DNA of 64,000 bases from Streptomyces sp. NBC_00414 (GTDB lineage Bacteria > Actinomycetota > Actinomycetes > Streptomycetales > Streptomycetaceae), in contig NZ_CP107935.1 in assembly GCF_036038375.1 (NCBI RefSeq), forward strand, positions 3,038,001 through 3,102,000, read 5' to 3'. Shown here in pieces: positions 34,604 to 48,395 of the stretch. Positions within the stretch are counted from its first letter, which is position 1; each line of letters starts with the position of its first letter. Made by a program: the position numbers and the translations under genes. The notes beneath the pieces were generated by a model. It was not told the origin of the DNA, searched no databases, and worked only from the letters and a program-made list of their open reading frames with translations.

Positions 34604-35734
34604 CTAGCTCTTGGCCGCCGCGGCCTTGGGCTTGACGGTCTTGGCCGCGGGAGCGGGAACCGTCTTCGCCGCCTCTCCGGGAGCACCCGGCACCGCCGCG
34701 TCCGCGCCCGGCTCGACCGCAGACTTCTCCGCCTCCGGCTTCACACCGACGCCCAGCTTCTCCAGGATCTTCTTCTCGATCTCGTTGGCCAGGTCGGGGT
34801 TGTCCTTCAGGAAGTTGCGCGCGTTCTCCTTGCCCTGGCCGAGCTGGTCGCCCTCGTACGTGTACCAGGCGCCGGCCTTGCGGACGAAGCCGTTCTCCAC
34901 GCCCATGTCGATCAGGCCGCCCTCACGGCTGATGCCCTGCCCGTAGAGGATGTCGAACTCGGCCTGCTTGAAGGGCGGTGCGACCTTGTTCTTGACGACC
35001 TTCACGCGGGTGCGGTTGCCGACCGCGTCGGTGCCGTCCTTCAGGGTCTCGATACGACGGATGTCGAGGCGCACCGAGGCGTAGAACTTCAGCGCCCGGC
35101 CACCGGTCGTGGTCTCCGGCGAGCCGAACATCACACCGATCTTCTCGCGCAGCTGGTTGATGAAGATCGCGGTGGTCTTCGACTGGTTGAGCGCGCTGGT
35201 GATCTTCCGCAGTGCCTGGCTCATCAGACGGGCCTGCAGACCCACGTGCGAGTCGCCCATCTCGCCCTCGATCTCCGCGCGCGGCACGAGGGCGGCGACG
35301 GAGTCGATGACGATGAGGTCGAGCGCGCCGGAGCGGATCAGCATGTCCACGATCTCCAGAGCCTGCTCGCCGTTGTCCGGCTGCGACAGGATGAGGTTCT
35401 CGATGTCGACGCCGAGCTTCTTCGCGTACTCGGGGTCGAGGGCGTGCTCCGCGTCGATGAAGGCCACCTGACCGCCGGCCTTCTGCGCGTTCGCCACGGC
35501 GTGCAGGGTCAGGGTCGTCTTGCCGGAGGACTCCGGCCCGTACACCTCCACCACCCGGCCACGCGGCAGGCCGCCGACACCGAGTGCGACGTCGAGTGCC
35601 GTCGAGCCGGTGGGGATGACCTCGATGGGCTCGTTCGGCCGCTCGCCGAGGCGCATCACCGCACCCTTGCCGAATTGCCGTTCAATTTGTGCGAGCGCGG
35701 CGTCGAGCGCCTTCTCGCGGTCGGTTCCTGCCAT
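34604..35734 (-). CDS. recA: Recombinase RecA
   Basis: Predicted 376 aa from ATG 35734. It catalyses homologous strand exchange and LexA self-cleavage. Walker A is [16 protein letters not shown] (about 65-73). Walker B is [20 protein letters not shown]. Loop L1 lies in [20 protein letters not shown] and loop L2 near [18 protein letters not shown]. The C-terminal ~45 residues are Ala/Lys/Pro-rich, a Streptomyces-type tail. It is followed at 3 bp by recX and preceded by a 272-bp upstream region with an SOS box. Confidence 0.99.
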   Translation of the reverse strand: MAGTDREKALDAALAQIERQFGKGAVMRLGERPNEPIEVIPTGSTALDVALGVGGLPRGRVVEVYGPESSGKTTLTLHAVANAQKAGGQVAFIDAEHALDPEYAKKLGVDIENLILSQPDNGEQALEIVDMLIRSGALDLIVIDSVAALVPRAEIEGEMGDSHVGLQARLMSQALRKITSALNQSKTTAIFINQLREKIGVMFGSPETTTGGRALKFYASVRLDIRRIETLKDGTDAVGNRTRVKVVKNKVAPPFKQAEFDILYGQGISREGGLIDMGVENGFVRKAGAWYTYEGDQLGQGKENARNFLKDNPDLANEIEKKILEKLGVGVKPEAEKSAVEPGADAAVPGAPGEAAKTVPAPAAKTVKPKAAAAKS

Positions 35735-35897
35735 GGGTTCCACCCGATTTGCTTGTGTCGATCGCTTCACGTCAAAGACGCTAACGCCTGCCACTGACAA
35801 TGCGCCCCGACGCCCGTCCAGCCTGTGGATAACTCGGGCACTTCCGCATGAAATCCCCGCCCGCATCCCGTTTCGGGCTTCGCCGGAGCCTCCATAA

Positions 35898-35909
35898 GAA
35901 TGGATGTTC
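35898..35909 (-). promoter_or_regulatory. LexA-type SOS box upstream of recA
   Basis: Read on the minus strand this is GAACATCCATTC, flanked by T and G at the 5' side. I recall that sequence as the SOS-like element of Streptomyces recA promoters, related to GAACN4GTTC. It is 164 bp upstream of the recA ATG. Confidence 0.75.
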
Positions 35910-36006
35910 GATTTTGATGTCAAGCGCATCAGGTGCTTCGGCGAGAGCGTGTCGCAGCCTCCACTGCCCGGCTGTTCCGGAGCCGCGGGGCGCATGCGGA
36001 ACGGTG

Positions 36007-37269
36007 CTAGGAGGAGGCCCGGGGCCCGTCGTCCTCCACCGGCACGGACTCCCTGGGGCTACCCCGCAGCAGGCGTCGTATGCGCTTGAGGAAGGTGCCT
36101 GAGCCCCGCTTCCTGCGCCCGTGCACCCGCGGGTCGTCCGTGACGTCGTACCGCTTCACGTACGCCCCCAGGAAGGCCTGCAGCGTGGCGACCGCCGGGA
36201 TGGCGATCAGCGCGCCGACGGCTCCGAGCAGGGCGGTGCCCGCGATGACCGACCCGAAGGCGACCGCCGGGTGGATGTCCACGGTCTTCGCGGTCAGCTT
36301 GGGCTGCAGCACGTAGTTCTCGAACTGCTGGTAGATCACGACGAAGACCAGCACCCACAGCGCGTACCAGGGGTTGACCGTGAAGGCGATCAGCATCGGC
36401 AGGGCGCCCGCGAGATACGTACCGATGGTGGGGATGAACTGCGAGACCAGTCCCACCCAGACGGCGAGCACGGGCGCGTAGTCCACGCCGAGGGACTCCA
36501 GCAGGATGTAGTGCGCCAGGCCGGAGACGAGGGCCATCAGGCCGCGTGAGTACAGGTAGCCGCCGGTCTTGTTGACGGCGATCTCCCACGCGCGCAGGAC
36601 CTCCGCCTGCCGGGCCGGCGGCAGCACCGAGCACAGCGCGCGCCTCAGCCGCGGGCCGTCGGCGGCGAAGTAGAACGCGAACAGGGTGACCGTCAGGAGC
36701 TGGAAGAGGCCGCCCAGCACCTGCGCGGACACGTCCAGAACCCCGGTGGCGCTGTTCTGCACGTACTTCCGGAGCCAGTCGGAGCGCAGCAGGCTGTCCT
36801 GGATGTCGACGCGGCTGAGCTCCGTGTGGAAGGTGGTGTTGATCCAGCTGATCACCGAGTCGACGTACTTCGGGAAGTCCTCGACGATGTCGATGATCTG
36901 CCCGGCCAGCATCGAGCCGAGCAACGCCACGAAGCCCGCGCTCACGACCATCACGATGAGAAACACGAGACCGGTGGCGAGTCCCCGCCGCATGCCGAAC
37001 GAGGACAACCAGCTCACCGCGGGCTCTATCGCCAGAGCCAGGAAGAACGCGATGAGGATGTTGATCAGCAGCCCGGTCAGCTGGTGGAAGGCCCAACTGC
37101 CCAGCTGGAAACAGGCGATGAGAGCGAGCGCGAGCACCATGGCCCGCGGCAGCCAGCGCGGCATGCCGCTGCCTCCCTCGGCCGCGCCCCGGGCCGGGGG
37201 GCTGGGAGGTGTCGTGCCGAGCGGGGACGCGTGCTGTCCGACCTGCGCTGTCTCGTCTGTCGATGCCAC
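36007..37269 (-). CDS. AI-2E family transporter
   Basis: Predicted 420 aa from GTG 37269; a longer frame from GTG 37308 has a badly spaced RBS. It has about eight membrane helices, including [40 protein letters not shown] and [20 protein letters not shown]. The family-typical [20 protein letters not shown] and [20 protein letters not shown] segments are also present. Family members are linked to autoinducer-2 export (TqsA/YdiK) or Na+/H+ exchange, so substrate is open. The N-terminal ~35 residues are Pro/Gly-rich and the C-terminus is basic. It sits between recA and the DUF3046 gene, a common actinobacterial arrangement. Confidence 0.92.
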   Translation of the reverse strand: MASTDETAQVGQHASPLGTTPPSPPARGAAEGGSGMPRWLPRAMVLALALIACFQLGSWAFHQLTGLLINILIAFFLALAIEPAVSWLSSFGMRRGLATGLVFLIVMVVSAGFVALLGSMLAGQIIDIVEDFPKYVDSVISWINTTFHTELSRVDIQDSLLRSDWLRKYVQNSATGVLDVSAQVLGGLFQLLTVTLFAFYFAADGPRLRRALCSVLPPARQAEVLRAWEIAVNKTGGYLYSRGLMALVSGLAHYILLESLGVDYAPVLAVWVGLVSQFIPTIGTYLAGALPMLIAFTVNPWYALWVLVFVVIYQQFENYVLQPKLTAKTVDIHPAVAFGSVIAGTALLGAVGALIAIPAVATLQAFLGAYVKRYDVTDDPRVHGRRKRGSGTFLKRIRRLLRGSPRESVPVEDDGPRASS

Positions 37270-37330
37270 GGGCCAAGTCTCGCCCACGCCACCGGCAATC
37301 GTCCCCACTCCCCCGGATCTTCGTGGTCGC

Positions 37331-37525
37331 TCAGCGCGATTCGTGGGGAACGTTCACCGCCGTACACACCGCGCGCCACACGTCCTTCGCCTCCCAGCCT
37401 GCGTCCAGCGCCTGCTGCACCGTCCGTCCGCCGAGTTCCGACATCACGTGATCGCGCGCGAACGTGTCGGCGTACTCCGTACCGAAGTGCTCCGACATCC
37501 GCTCCCAGAAGACCGTCAACCGCAT
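37331..37525 (-). CDS. DUF3046 family small protein
   Basis: Predicted 64 aa (MRLTVFWERMSEHFGTEYAD, then VMSELGGRTVQQALDAGWEA and VWRAVCTAVNVP). This is a small, helical protein of unknown function found beside recA/recX in actinobacteria. The sequence is highly conserved in that group as I recall it. It lies 61 bp upstream of the AI-2E gene on the same strand. Confidence 0.92.
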   Translation of the reverse strand: MRLTVFWERMSEHFGTEYADTFARDHVMSELGGRTVQQALDAGWEAKDVWRAVCTAVNVPHESR

Positions 37526-37605
37526 GACTCCAGTATCCCGCCCCTGAGAGTGGGCCCGAGCCGGGACCGCTTGCCGAGAACGCTTTCCGCCCTACGGTCT
37601 GACCC

Positions 37606-38550
37606 ATGGCCGAAACAGGAGCATCCCCACTCCCCCCGACGCCCCCGGCGCACACTCCCCTCGCGCGTGCCGAGCATTTCGTCTGGCTCACCGCGCGCGT
37701 ACTGGAGCAGCGGCGTTTCGCGTACCACTTCCTGGGGGGCGGCGCGGACGCGGTCGAGACCGCGCTGTCCGCCTACCGCAACGAGGACGACGGGTACGGC
37801 CACGCGCTGGAACCCGATCTGCGCGGCCCGGTCAGCCAGCCCCTGCACGTCGGGCACGCGCTGCGCGTCCTGGACTCGATCGGGCGCTGCGGCGGACAGC
37901 GGGTGGAACGCGTGTGCCGCTATCTGACCTCCGTGTCGACGCAGGACGGCGCGCTGCCGGCGGTGCATCCCAGCCAGCGTGGCTACCCGTCGGCGCCCTT
38001 CGTACCGATCGTGGACGACCCGCCGAGCGAGCTGCTGTCCACCGGCCCGGTGGTGGGTCTGCTGCACCGCAACGAGGTGTGGCACGCCTGGCTGTTCCGG
38101 GCAACCGACTTCTGCTGGCAGGCGGTGGAGTCCCTGGAGAAGACACATCCGTACGAGATCGAGGCCGCCGTGGCCTTCCTGGACGCCGTACCCGACCGAC
38201 CGCGCGCGGAGGCGGCCGCCGACCGGCTCGGCCGTCTGATGCGCGAGCAGCGGCTCGCGGTGCTGGACCCGGAACACCTCGACGCGTTCCCCGTGGCACC
38301 CGGTTACGCGCCGGGGGAACGCCATCTGCCGCACGACTACGCGAAGACCCCGGCTTCCCTCGCGCGCGCGTGGTTCACCGACGACGAGATGACCCGCTCC
38401 CTGGGCTTCCTGAGAACTCAGCAGCAGGAGGACGGCGGCTGGCCGATCCGCTGGCGCCAGTGGGCTCCGGGCACCGCCCTGGAGGCCCGCCCGATCGTCA
38501 CGATCGAGGCACTGCGCACCCTGCGGGCGTACGGGCTCCCCGTCACTTGA
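37606..38550 (+). CDS. Prenyltransferase/squalene-cyclase-like repeat protein of unknown function
   Basis: Predicted 314 aa from ATG 37606. The sequence has alpha-barrel-like repeats with QW-type motifs: AYRNEDDGYGHALEPDLRGP, LTSVSTQDGALPAVHPS and FLRTQQQEDGGWPIRWRQWA. These resemble terpene cyclase/prenyltransferase beta-type repeats, but the DxDD-type catalytic motif of squalene-hopene cyclases is not visible. It stands alone, divergent from DUF3046, with no terpene gene nearby. A structural or binding role is possible. Confidence 0.8.
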   Translation: MAETGASPLPPTPPAHTPLARAEHFVWLTARVLEQRRFAYHFLGGGADAVETALSAYRNEDDGYGHALEPDLRGPVSQPLHVGHALRVLDSIGRCGGQRVERVCRYLTSVSTQDGALPAVHPSQRGYPSAPFVPIVDDPPSELLSTGPVVGLLHRNEVWHAWLFRATDFCWQAVESLEKTHPYEIEAAVAFLDAVPDRPRAEAAADRLGRLMREQRLAVLDPEHLDAFPVAPGYAPGERHLPHDYAKTPASLARAWFTDDEMTRSLGFLRTQQQEDGGWPIRWRQWAPGTALEARPIVTIEALRTLRAYGLPVT

Positions 38551-38663
38551 CACCAGGCACCCGAAGTCACGAGCAGCCACCACCACACCCCCACCGCAGC
38601 CCGCCACCACCCACCCACAACCAGCGTCCGCGCACCACCATCCATGCTCACCACCACCGCTGC

Positions 38664-38972
38664 TCAGCCAGTCATGGCCCGCACTCCTGCCGTGACCAGC
38701 ACGGCCGCGGCCACGACCAGCAGGAAGGGCGCGCGGAGAAGCAGCGCCACGCCGGCCGCGGCGAGCCCCGCGGCCTTCGCGTCCAGCACCAGGACGCGGC
38801 CGTCGGCGAAGGTCTGCTGGGCCGTCAGGGCGGCCAGCAGGGCGACGGGCAGCAGGGCGGCCAGCCGCTGGACGAGCGGCCGCTCCAGCACACCCGCGGG
38901 AATCAGCAGCCCGATGAGTTTCACGGCGTAGCAGCCGACAGCGGTCACACCGATCGCGATCCAGATGTTCAA
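38664..38972 (-). CDS. azlD: Branched-chain amino acid exporter small subunit AzlD
   Basis: Predicted 102 aa with about three to four membrane helices (IAIGVTAVGCYAVKLIGLLI, LAALLPVALLAALTAQQTFA). This fits the AzlD/LivH-type small subunit that works with AzlC. Its start overlaps the azlC stop by 4 bp (38969-38972). Some family members export valine, isoleucine or leucine (BrnFE). It is the last gene of the araC-azlC-azlD unit. Confidence 0.92.
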   Translation of the reverse strand: MNIWIAIGVTAVGCYAVKLIGLLIPAGVLERPLVQRLAALLPVALLAALTAQQTFADGRVLVLDAKAAGLAAAGVALLLRAPFLLVVAAAVLVTAGVRAMTG

Positions 38973-39739
38973 CGCTTCTCCTCCACCGCATCGGGCTCAC
39001 CGAGGGTCTCCGTACGCCCTCTGCGACGGCCGTGCACCCAAAGGGCGACCGGGGCGGCCAGCGCGGCCACCAGGACGGGAACACCGGCAGGCAGTACGGG
39101 CAGCAGTCCGAGCCCGAGAACGATCGCGAGCCCCGCGACAACGCGTTCCAGCGTGGTCACGACCATCGGCGCGAGCAGTGCCAGGAAGACCGCCGGTCCG
39201 GCCGCGTCGAGGCCCCACGCGTCGGTGTCGCCGATGGCTTCGGCGCCCAGCGCGCCGAGCAGCGTGGTCAGGTTCCACAGCACGTAGAGCGACAGGCCGG
39301 TGACGGTGAACCCGATCCGCACGGCGCGCCGCGAGGGCTGGGCGAGGGCCACGGCCGTGGTCTCGTCGATGACCCACTGGGCGGCGAACGGGCGCACCGC
39401 GCGCGGGAGGGCCAGCAACTGCGACAGACGCAGTCCGTAGAAGGCGTTGCGCACCCCCAGGAAGAACGCGCCCGCCGCGGCCGTCAACGGGTTGCCTCCG
39501 CCGGCCAGCGCCCCCACGAGGGCGAACTGCGAGGCGCCGGTGAACACCAGAAGGCTGAGCGCACAGGTCTGCAGCACCGTGAGCCCACTGCCCGCCGAGG
39601 TCACCCCGAAGGCGAACCCGGAAAGCCCGACGGCCACCCCGACACCGAGGGCGTCCCTCACGACGGCGGCATCGGGTTTTCCGCCGTCTTCATCTCGCAG
39701 GCCCGTTCGTATGTCCGCTTGAACTGTTTCTTCTGCCAC
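38969..39739 (-). CDS. azlC: Branched-chain amino acid exporter large subunit AzlC
   Basis: Predicted 256 aa from GTG 39739 (MAEETVQADI-like start); GTG 39661, which overlaps the araC stop by 4 bp, is an alternative. Its AzlC features are GVGVAVGLSGFAFGVTSAGS, LSLLVFTGASQFALVGALAG, FFLGVRNAFYGLRLSQLL and QWVIDETTAVALAQ. Several membrane helices are present. With AzlD it forms a small exporter. With the longer start the gene overlaps the end of the araC gene by 82 bp. Confidence 0.92.
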   Translation of the reverse strand: MAEETVQADIRTGLRDEDGGKPDAAVVRDALGVGVAVGLSGFAFGVTSAGSGLTVLQTCALSLLVFTGASQFALVGALAGGGNPLTAAAGAFFLGVRNAFYGLRLSQLLALPRAVRPFAAQWVIDETTAVALAQPSRRAVRIGFTVTGLSLYVLWNLTTLLGALGAEAIGDTDAWGLDAAGPAVFLALLAPMVVTTLERVVAGLAIVLGLGLLPVLPAGVPVLVAALAAPVALWVHGRRRGRTETLGEPDAVEEKR

Positions 39740-40605
39740 GCCTGGGACGGTAGGCCGGTCCCGGGCCTCGGGTCTTGTACGTTCTTGCGCTCGCGCTGAT
39801 AGGCACCCGGCGGCACGCCCACGATCCGGGTGAAGTGCCGGTTGAGATGCGGCTGGTCGGTGAAGCCCACGGTGAGTGCCACCTCGGCAGGCACGACTCC
39901 GGCATCCAGCAGCCGACGTGCGCGCCGCACACGGACGTCGGTGAGCCACGCGTGGGGAGGCATGCCGTAGGCGTCCCGAAAGGCGCGCAGCAACGCGAAG
40001 GGGCTGGTCCCGAGATCACCGGCGAGCCGTTCCAGCGTGGGCGGGTGCGCGATCCGCTCTTCGAGAATCGCACGCGCGCGTGCCGCCGCCCGGGCCCCCG
40101 CCGTCCGCGGGACCCGCTGCGGCAGCGTTCCGCCGTTCAACTTCAGCAGCCGGGTCACGGCCACCCGCAACAGCGTGTCGGCGGCGAGCGCGTTGCCCTC
40201 GTCGGCGGCGCGCAGCACCTGGTGGACCAGCCCCACGGTGTACGGATCGTCGACCACCGGGCTCATGAAGCCGGGCGCGCCACGGAGGACGGTGGTCTCG
40301 GCGGCGATCTCCGCCACCAGCTCGGGCGACGGATAGACCGCCCCGTACCGCCAGCCCTCGGGAACGCCGGCACGCCCCGTGTGCGAGGTGTCGGGATTGA
40401 CCAGCGCGAGAGCCCCGGCCCCGGCATACTGATCGGCGCCCCCGTGGTGGAAGACCTCCACCCCGTCGGAGATGGCGGCGATGACGAAGTTCTCGTGCGT
40501 GTGCCGGACAAAGGTCTTCTGGACATACCGGGCGCGCAGCAGATCGACACCGGGCAGCTCCGCGTACTGCCAGTGCCGAGCCCGCTCCTTCCCCACACCC
40601 GCCAT
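39658..40605 (-). CDS. AraC-family transcriptional regulator
   Basis: Predicted 315 aa from ATG 40605 (an ATG six codons upstream is also possible). A cupin-type AraC ligand-binding domain (ELPGVDLLRARYVQKTFVRH, then THENFVIAAISDGVEVFHHG) is followed by two HTH motifs: PTLERLAGDLGTSPFALLRA and VALTVGFTDQPHLNRHFTRI, ending with VGVPPGAYQRERKN. The gene leads and overlaps azlC-azlD, so it most likely controls that exporter in response to an amino acid. It is divergent from lhr across a repeat-rich 358-bp region. Confidence 0.93.
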   Translation of the reverse strand: MAGVGKERARHWQYAELPGVDLLRARYVQKTFVRHTHENFVIAAISDGVEVFHHGGADQYAGAGALALVNPDTSHTGRAGVPEGWRYGAVYPSPELVAEIAAETTVLRGAPGFMSPVVDDPYTVGLVHQVLRAADEGNALAADTLLRVAVTRLLKLNGGTLPQRVPRTAGARAAARARAILEERIAHPPTLERLAGDLGTSPFALLRAFRDAYGMPPHAWLTDVRVRRARRLLDAGVVPAEVALTVGFTDQPHLNRHFTRIVGVPPGAYQRERKNVQDPRPGTGLPSQAWQKKQFKRTYERACEMKTAENPMPPS

Positions 40606-40669
40606 GCCTCCATTCTCCGCCATCACCAAACCCAAGATGAGCATGCACATGCCCCGCCCGCCCAACCAG

Positions 40670-40734
40670 CCACAGCCACAGCCACAGCCACAGCCGTGGA
40701 CGTGGCCGTACCGCAGCCGCAGCCGCAGCCGCAG
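40670..40734. repeat. Two adjacent hexanucleotide arrays between araC and lhr
   Basis: (CCACAG)4 occupies 40670-40693 and (CCGCAG)4 occupies 40711-40734, differing by one base per unit. They lie within the 358-bp divergent spacer 40606-40963. Confidence 0.85.
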
Positions 40735-40750
40735 CCGCCCGACAACAGGA

Positions 40751-40859
40751 GGGGCCGGTCCGGGGGTGTCCGCCCGCAGCGGATGGCGCGTAACCCGCAG
40801 CACCTCCGCAAGCATCCGATCCGCGCCAGACCGAGGACGGACACCCCCGGACCGGCCCC
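40751..40859. repeat. 109-bp element with 22-bp perfect terminal inverted repeats
   Basis: Arms at 40751-40772 and 40838-40859 are exact reverse complements (each begins GGGGCCGGTCCGGGGG read inward), separated by 65 bp. It contains no open frame of note. It could be a MITE-like remnant or a large hairpin in the leader of lhr. Together with the hexanucleotide arrays it fills most of the spacer. Confidence 0.75.
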
Positions 40860-40963
40860 GCCCCACCCACCGGGCAGACGCGCCCGCGAAGCCCTCCCCC
40901 CTCCCCCCGCTCGTCCCCTCGCAGGTCAGCGCCATTGTCAGTGCCCGGGTGCAGGATGGACAC

Positions 40964-45916
<4,953 letters not shown>

Positions 45917-46072
45917 GCACCCGCCCACCAGAACCGCCCGCTCCGGCACCACACCGACGAAGCCCTACCGAATCTCCGACCCCACCGTCGCCGACCTCAC
46001 CGTCACCGAACCCACCCACAGGACGCCCCACTCACAGGGACGCTCCGCCCACCCCGTGCCACATTGGATCCC

Positions 46073-46909
46073 ATGCCCGAAGGAGACACCGTCTGGCAGG
46101 CCACCCGGCGCCTGCACAACGCCCTTGCGGGCCACGTCCTCACCCTCTCCGACCTCCGGGTCCCGAAGTACGCCCTGACCGACCTCACCGGGCGCACGGT
46201 CCTGGACGTCACCCCGCGCGGGAAGCACCTGCTCACCCGCCTCGAAGGCGGCCTCACCCTCCACTCGCACCTGCGCATGGACGGTTCCTGGAAGATCTAC
46301 GCCCCCGGTGAGCGCTGGCGCGGTGGCCCCGGTCACCAGATCCGCGCGATCCTCGGCACCGAGGAGCGTACGGCCGTCGGATACCGGCTGCCCGTCCTCG
46401 AACTGCTCCACACCGCCGACGAGGACCGCGCGGTCGGACACCTCGGCCCCGACCTCCTGGGCCCCGACTGGGATCCCGACAAGGCCCTGGCGAACCTCCT
46501 GAGCGACCCCGACCGCGCCCTCGGCGAAGCCCTCCTCGACCAGCGCAATCTCGCCGGCATCGGCAACGTCTTCAAGAGCGAGATCTGCTTCCTGCTCCGC
46601 GTCACCCCCTGGATCCCCGTCGGCGGGCTCCCCGCCGAATACACCGTCTACCTGCCGACGCTCGCCAAGAAGCTCCTGGAGGTCAACCGCGAGCGCCCCA
46701 CCCGCATCACCACCGGCCGCCGCGACCAGAACCTGTTCGTCTACGGCCGCGCGGGCCGCCCGTGCCTGCGCTGCGGCACCCGGATCCGCGTGGCGAACCA
46801 GGGCGACGGCTCCCGCGAACGCCCCACGTACTGGTGCCCGACCTGCCAGCCGGGCCCGTCCCCACAGCCAGGAGCACCCCAACGCCCCGGCCCCACCCCC
46901 ACCCGGTGA
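46073..46909 (+). CDS. nei: Endonuclease VIII/Fpg-family DNA glycosylase (Nei2 type)
   Basis: Predicted 278 aa from ATG 46073. The mature N-terminus PEGDTVWQATRRL carries the catalytic Pro2 and Glu3 of the Fpg/Nei family, a bifunctional glycosylase/AP lyase that removes oxidised pyrimidines. The helix-two-turn-helix LLDQRNLAGIGNVFKSEICF is intact. The C-terminal zinc finger is CLRCGTRIRVANQGDGS... with a second Cys pair in YWCPTCQ. A Pro-rich tail ends the protein. It lies next to lhr, an arrangement also seen elsewhere in actinobacteria, which suggests a shared repair role. Confidence 0.95.
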   Translation: MPEGDTVWQATRRLHNALAGHVLTLSDLRVPKYALTDLTGRTVLDVTPRGKHLLTRLEGGLTLHSHLRMDGSWKIYAPGERWRGGPGHQIRAILGTEERTAVGYRLPVLELLHTADEDRAVGHLGPDLLGPDWDPDKALANLLSDPDRALGEALLDQRNLAGIGNVFKSEICFLLRVTPWIPVGGLPAEYTVYLPTLAKKLLEVNRERPTRITTGRRDQNLFVYGRAGRPCLRCGTRIRVANQGDGSRERPTYWCPTCQPGPSPQPGAPQRPGPTPTR

Positions 46910-46933
46910 GAACCACCCACGCCAGCCACGCCA

Positions 46934-46975
46934 CCCGCACCCGCACCCGCACCCGCACCCGCACCCGCACCCGCA
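46934..46975. repeat. (CCCGCA)7 hexanucleotide microsatellite
   Basis: Seven perfect CCCGCA units lie between nei and the short-chain dehydrogenase gene, ending 7 bp before the candidate -35 element of the latter. Copy number could vary and alter promoter spacing or context. Confidence 0.9.
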
Positions 46976-46982
46976 AAACTAA

Positions 46983-47011
46983 TTGACGACCCGTCAGATG
47001 ACTCGTACGGT
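46983..47011 (+). promoter_or_regulatory. Promoter of the dehydrogenase gene with overlapping inverted repeat
   Basis: TTGACG (46983-46988), a 17-bp spacer and TACGGT (47006-47011) place the transcript start at or next to ATG 47018, implying a leaderless mRNA. TGACG-ACC-CGTCA (46984-46996) is an inverted repeat overlapping the -35 element, as expected for a TetR-type operator. Confidence 0.6.
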
Positions 47012-47017
47012 CCCTGC

Positions 47018-47782
47018 ATGCCCGTCACGGCGTACGACCTCACCGGACGCACCGCATTCGTCACCGGCGCGGCGAGCGGCATCGGCCGCGCCAGTGCCGT
47101 GCTGCTCGCGGAGGCGGGTGCGACCGTCCACTGTGCGGACCTCGACGCCCAGGGTCTCGACGAGACGGCCGCCCTGATCAAGGACGTGGACGGTACGGCC
47201 CGCACCCACACCCTCGACGTCACCGACAGCTCCCGGCTCGGCGAGGCGGTCGCGAGCTGCGCGCGCCTGGACGTCATGGCCGCCGTGGCCGGGATCATGC
47301 ACAGCAGTCCGGTCCTGGAGACCCGCGACGAGGACGTCGACCGGGTCCTCGGAGTCAATTTCAAGGGCGTCCTGCACGCCTGCCAGGCGGCGGCCCGCTC
47401 GATGCTGGCGTCCGGCACGCACGGCAGCATCATCACGATGGCCTCGGGAGCCGTGGACACCGGCGGGCCGGGACTCCTCTGCTACGGAGCCGCGAAGGCG
47501 GCCGTCGTGCAGCTGACGAAGACCCTGGCGACCGAGATGGGTCCGCACGGCATCCGCGTCAACGCGGTCGCGCCGGGCTGGATCCGTACGCCGATGACCG
47601 ACCGCCGCGGCGAGGAGGCCCAGGCGCGGACAGAGGCCTTCATGGCACGGATGTCACCGCTGGGCCGGGTCGGCGATCCCGAGGACATCGCCCACGCGGT
47701 CCTGTACCTCGCCTCCGACGCCTCGGCGTTCACGACGGGCCAGATCCTCCGCCCCAACGGAGGCGTGGCGATGCCTTGGTAG
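47018..47782 (+). CDS. Short-chain dehydrogenase/reductase (classical SDR)
   Basis: Predicted 254 aa from ATG 47018. Classical SDR motifs are complete: cofactor loop TAFVTGAASGIGRASA, acidic residue after the second strand (CADLDAQ, suggesting NAD preference), AAVAGIMHSS, catalytic Ser in IITMASGA, and YGAAKAAVVQL with Tyr/Lys. The C-terminus GGVAMPW is typical of 3-oxoacyl-ACP reductase-like SDRs. No Shine-Dalgarno sequence precedes the ATG and the promoter suggests a leaderless message. Substrate unknown. Confidence 0.93.
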   Translation: MPVTAYDLTGRTAFVTGAASGIGRASAVLLAEAGATVHCADLDAQGLDETAALIKDVDGTARTHTLDVTDSSRLGEAVASCARLDVMAAVAGIMHSSPVLETRDEDVDRVLGVNFKGVLHACQAAARSMLASGTHGSIITMASGAVDTGGPGLLCYGAAKAAVVQLTKTLATEMGPHGIRVNAVAPGWIRTPMTDRRGEEAQARTEAFMARMSPLGRVGDPEDIAHAVLYLASDASAFTTGQILRPNGGVAMPW

Positions 47783-47797
47783 CACCGCGGCGAGAAC

Positions 47798-47958
47798 CAC
47801 CTCAGTCCCCGCCACCTCAGCCCCCGCCACTCAACATCGCAGACACCCCAGCCACCCCAGAAACCTCAACCAACCAAGACGCCCCAAGCACCTCAGGCAC
47901 CCCAATCACTCCGGGAGCCCCAAATACCTCAGGCACCCCGGTCACCCCAGACACCTCA
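47798..47958. repeat. Degenerate CCTCAGGCACCCC-type minisatellite
   Basis: The spacer after the dehydrogenase gene is built of ~12-bp degenerate units (CCCCAGACACCTCA, CACCTCAGGCACCCC and similar). CCTCAGGCACCCC recurs exactly at 47891-47903 and 47937-47949. Both strands give low-complexity translations, and I do not regard them as genes. Confidence 0.6.
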
Positions 47959-48243
47959 AAAGGGCTCACCCCGCCCCACCAGCGGCCCGCGCCGCCTCCG
48001 CCAAGCATCCGAAGCCCGCCGCATCCACCGGTCCGACCCGACCGCCCCAACGGCCCGCGCTTTGGGCACGCAGTGCACAGGAAGCAGGCTCAGCCCCCAC
48101 CCGCCCGCCGCGACCGCCCCTTCCAGGACACCGGCGTCAGCGGCGAAGGCCAGCCGTATCACCGCCCACCACCACAGCCCTCCGGCGCCCAGAGCAAGCC
48201 CCCACCTGCCTATTCGCCCTGTCCGGCCCATCCGCCCAGTCAT
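47956..48243 (-). CDS. Small hypothetical membrane protein
   Basis: Predicted 95 aa from ATG 48243 with GGAGG 7-8 nt upstream. After a basic start (MTGRMGRTGRIGRW) come LALGAGGLWWWAVIRLAF and VAAGGWGLSLLPVHCVP, two probable membrane helices, then a basic tail. I recall similar small proteins in the same place in other Streptomyces. No function is known. It is convergent with the dehydrogenase gene and lies downstream of dps. Confidence 0.7.
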   Translation of the reverse strand: MTGRMGRTGRIGRWGLALGAGGLWWWAVIRLAFAADAGVLEGAVAAGGWGLSLLPVHCVPKARAVGAVGSDRWMRRASDAWRRRRGPLVGRGEPF

Positions 48244-48395
48244 GGCACCGCCTCCAGCCCGACGCTAGACCGCCGCGTTCCCCCGTCGACAGGGCGCACC
48301 GGCACAACAGGAGCGCACCGGGCGCACCAACGGCTCCCACCCCACCGCGACGCGCCCGCCGCCACCCGCTGACCGTTCTCCGCCGGCCGTTCTCG

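Noticed and set aside
47776..48372. Pro/Thr-rich plus-strand frame after the dehydrogenase gene
   Set aside because: Its translation comes from the minisatellite and the antisense of the small membrane-protein gene, with no RBS.
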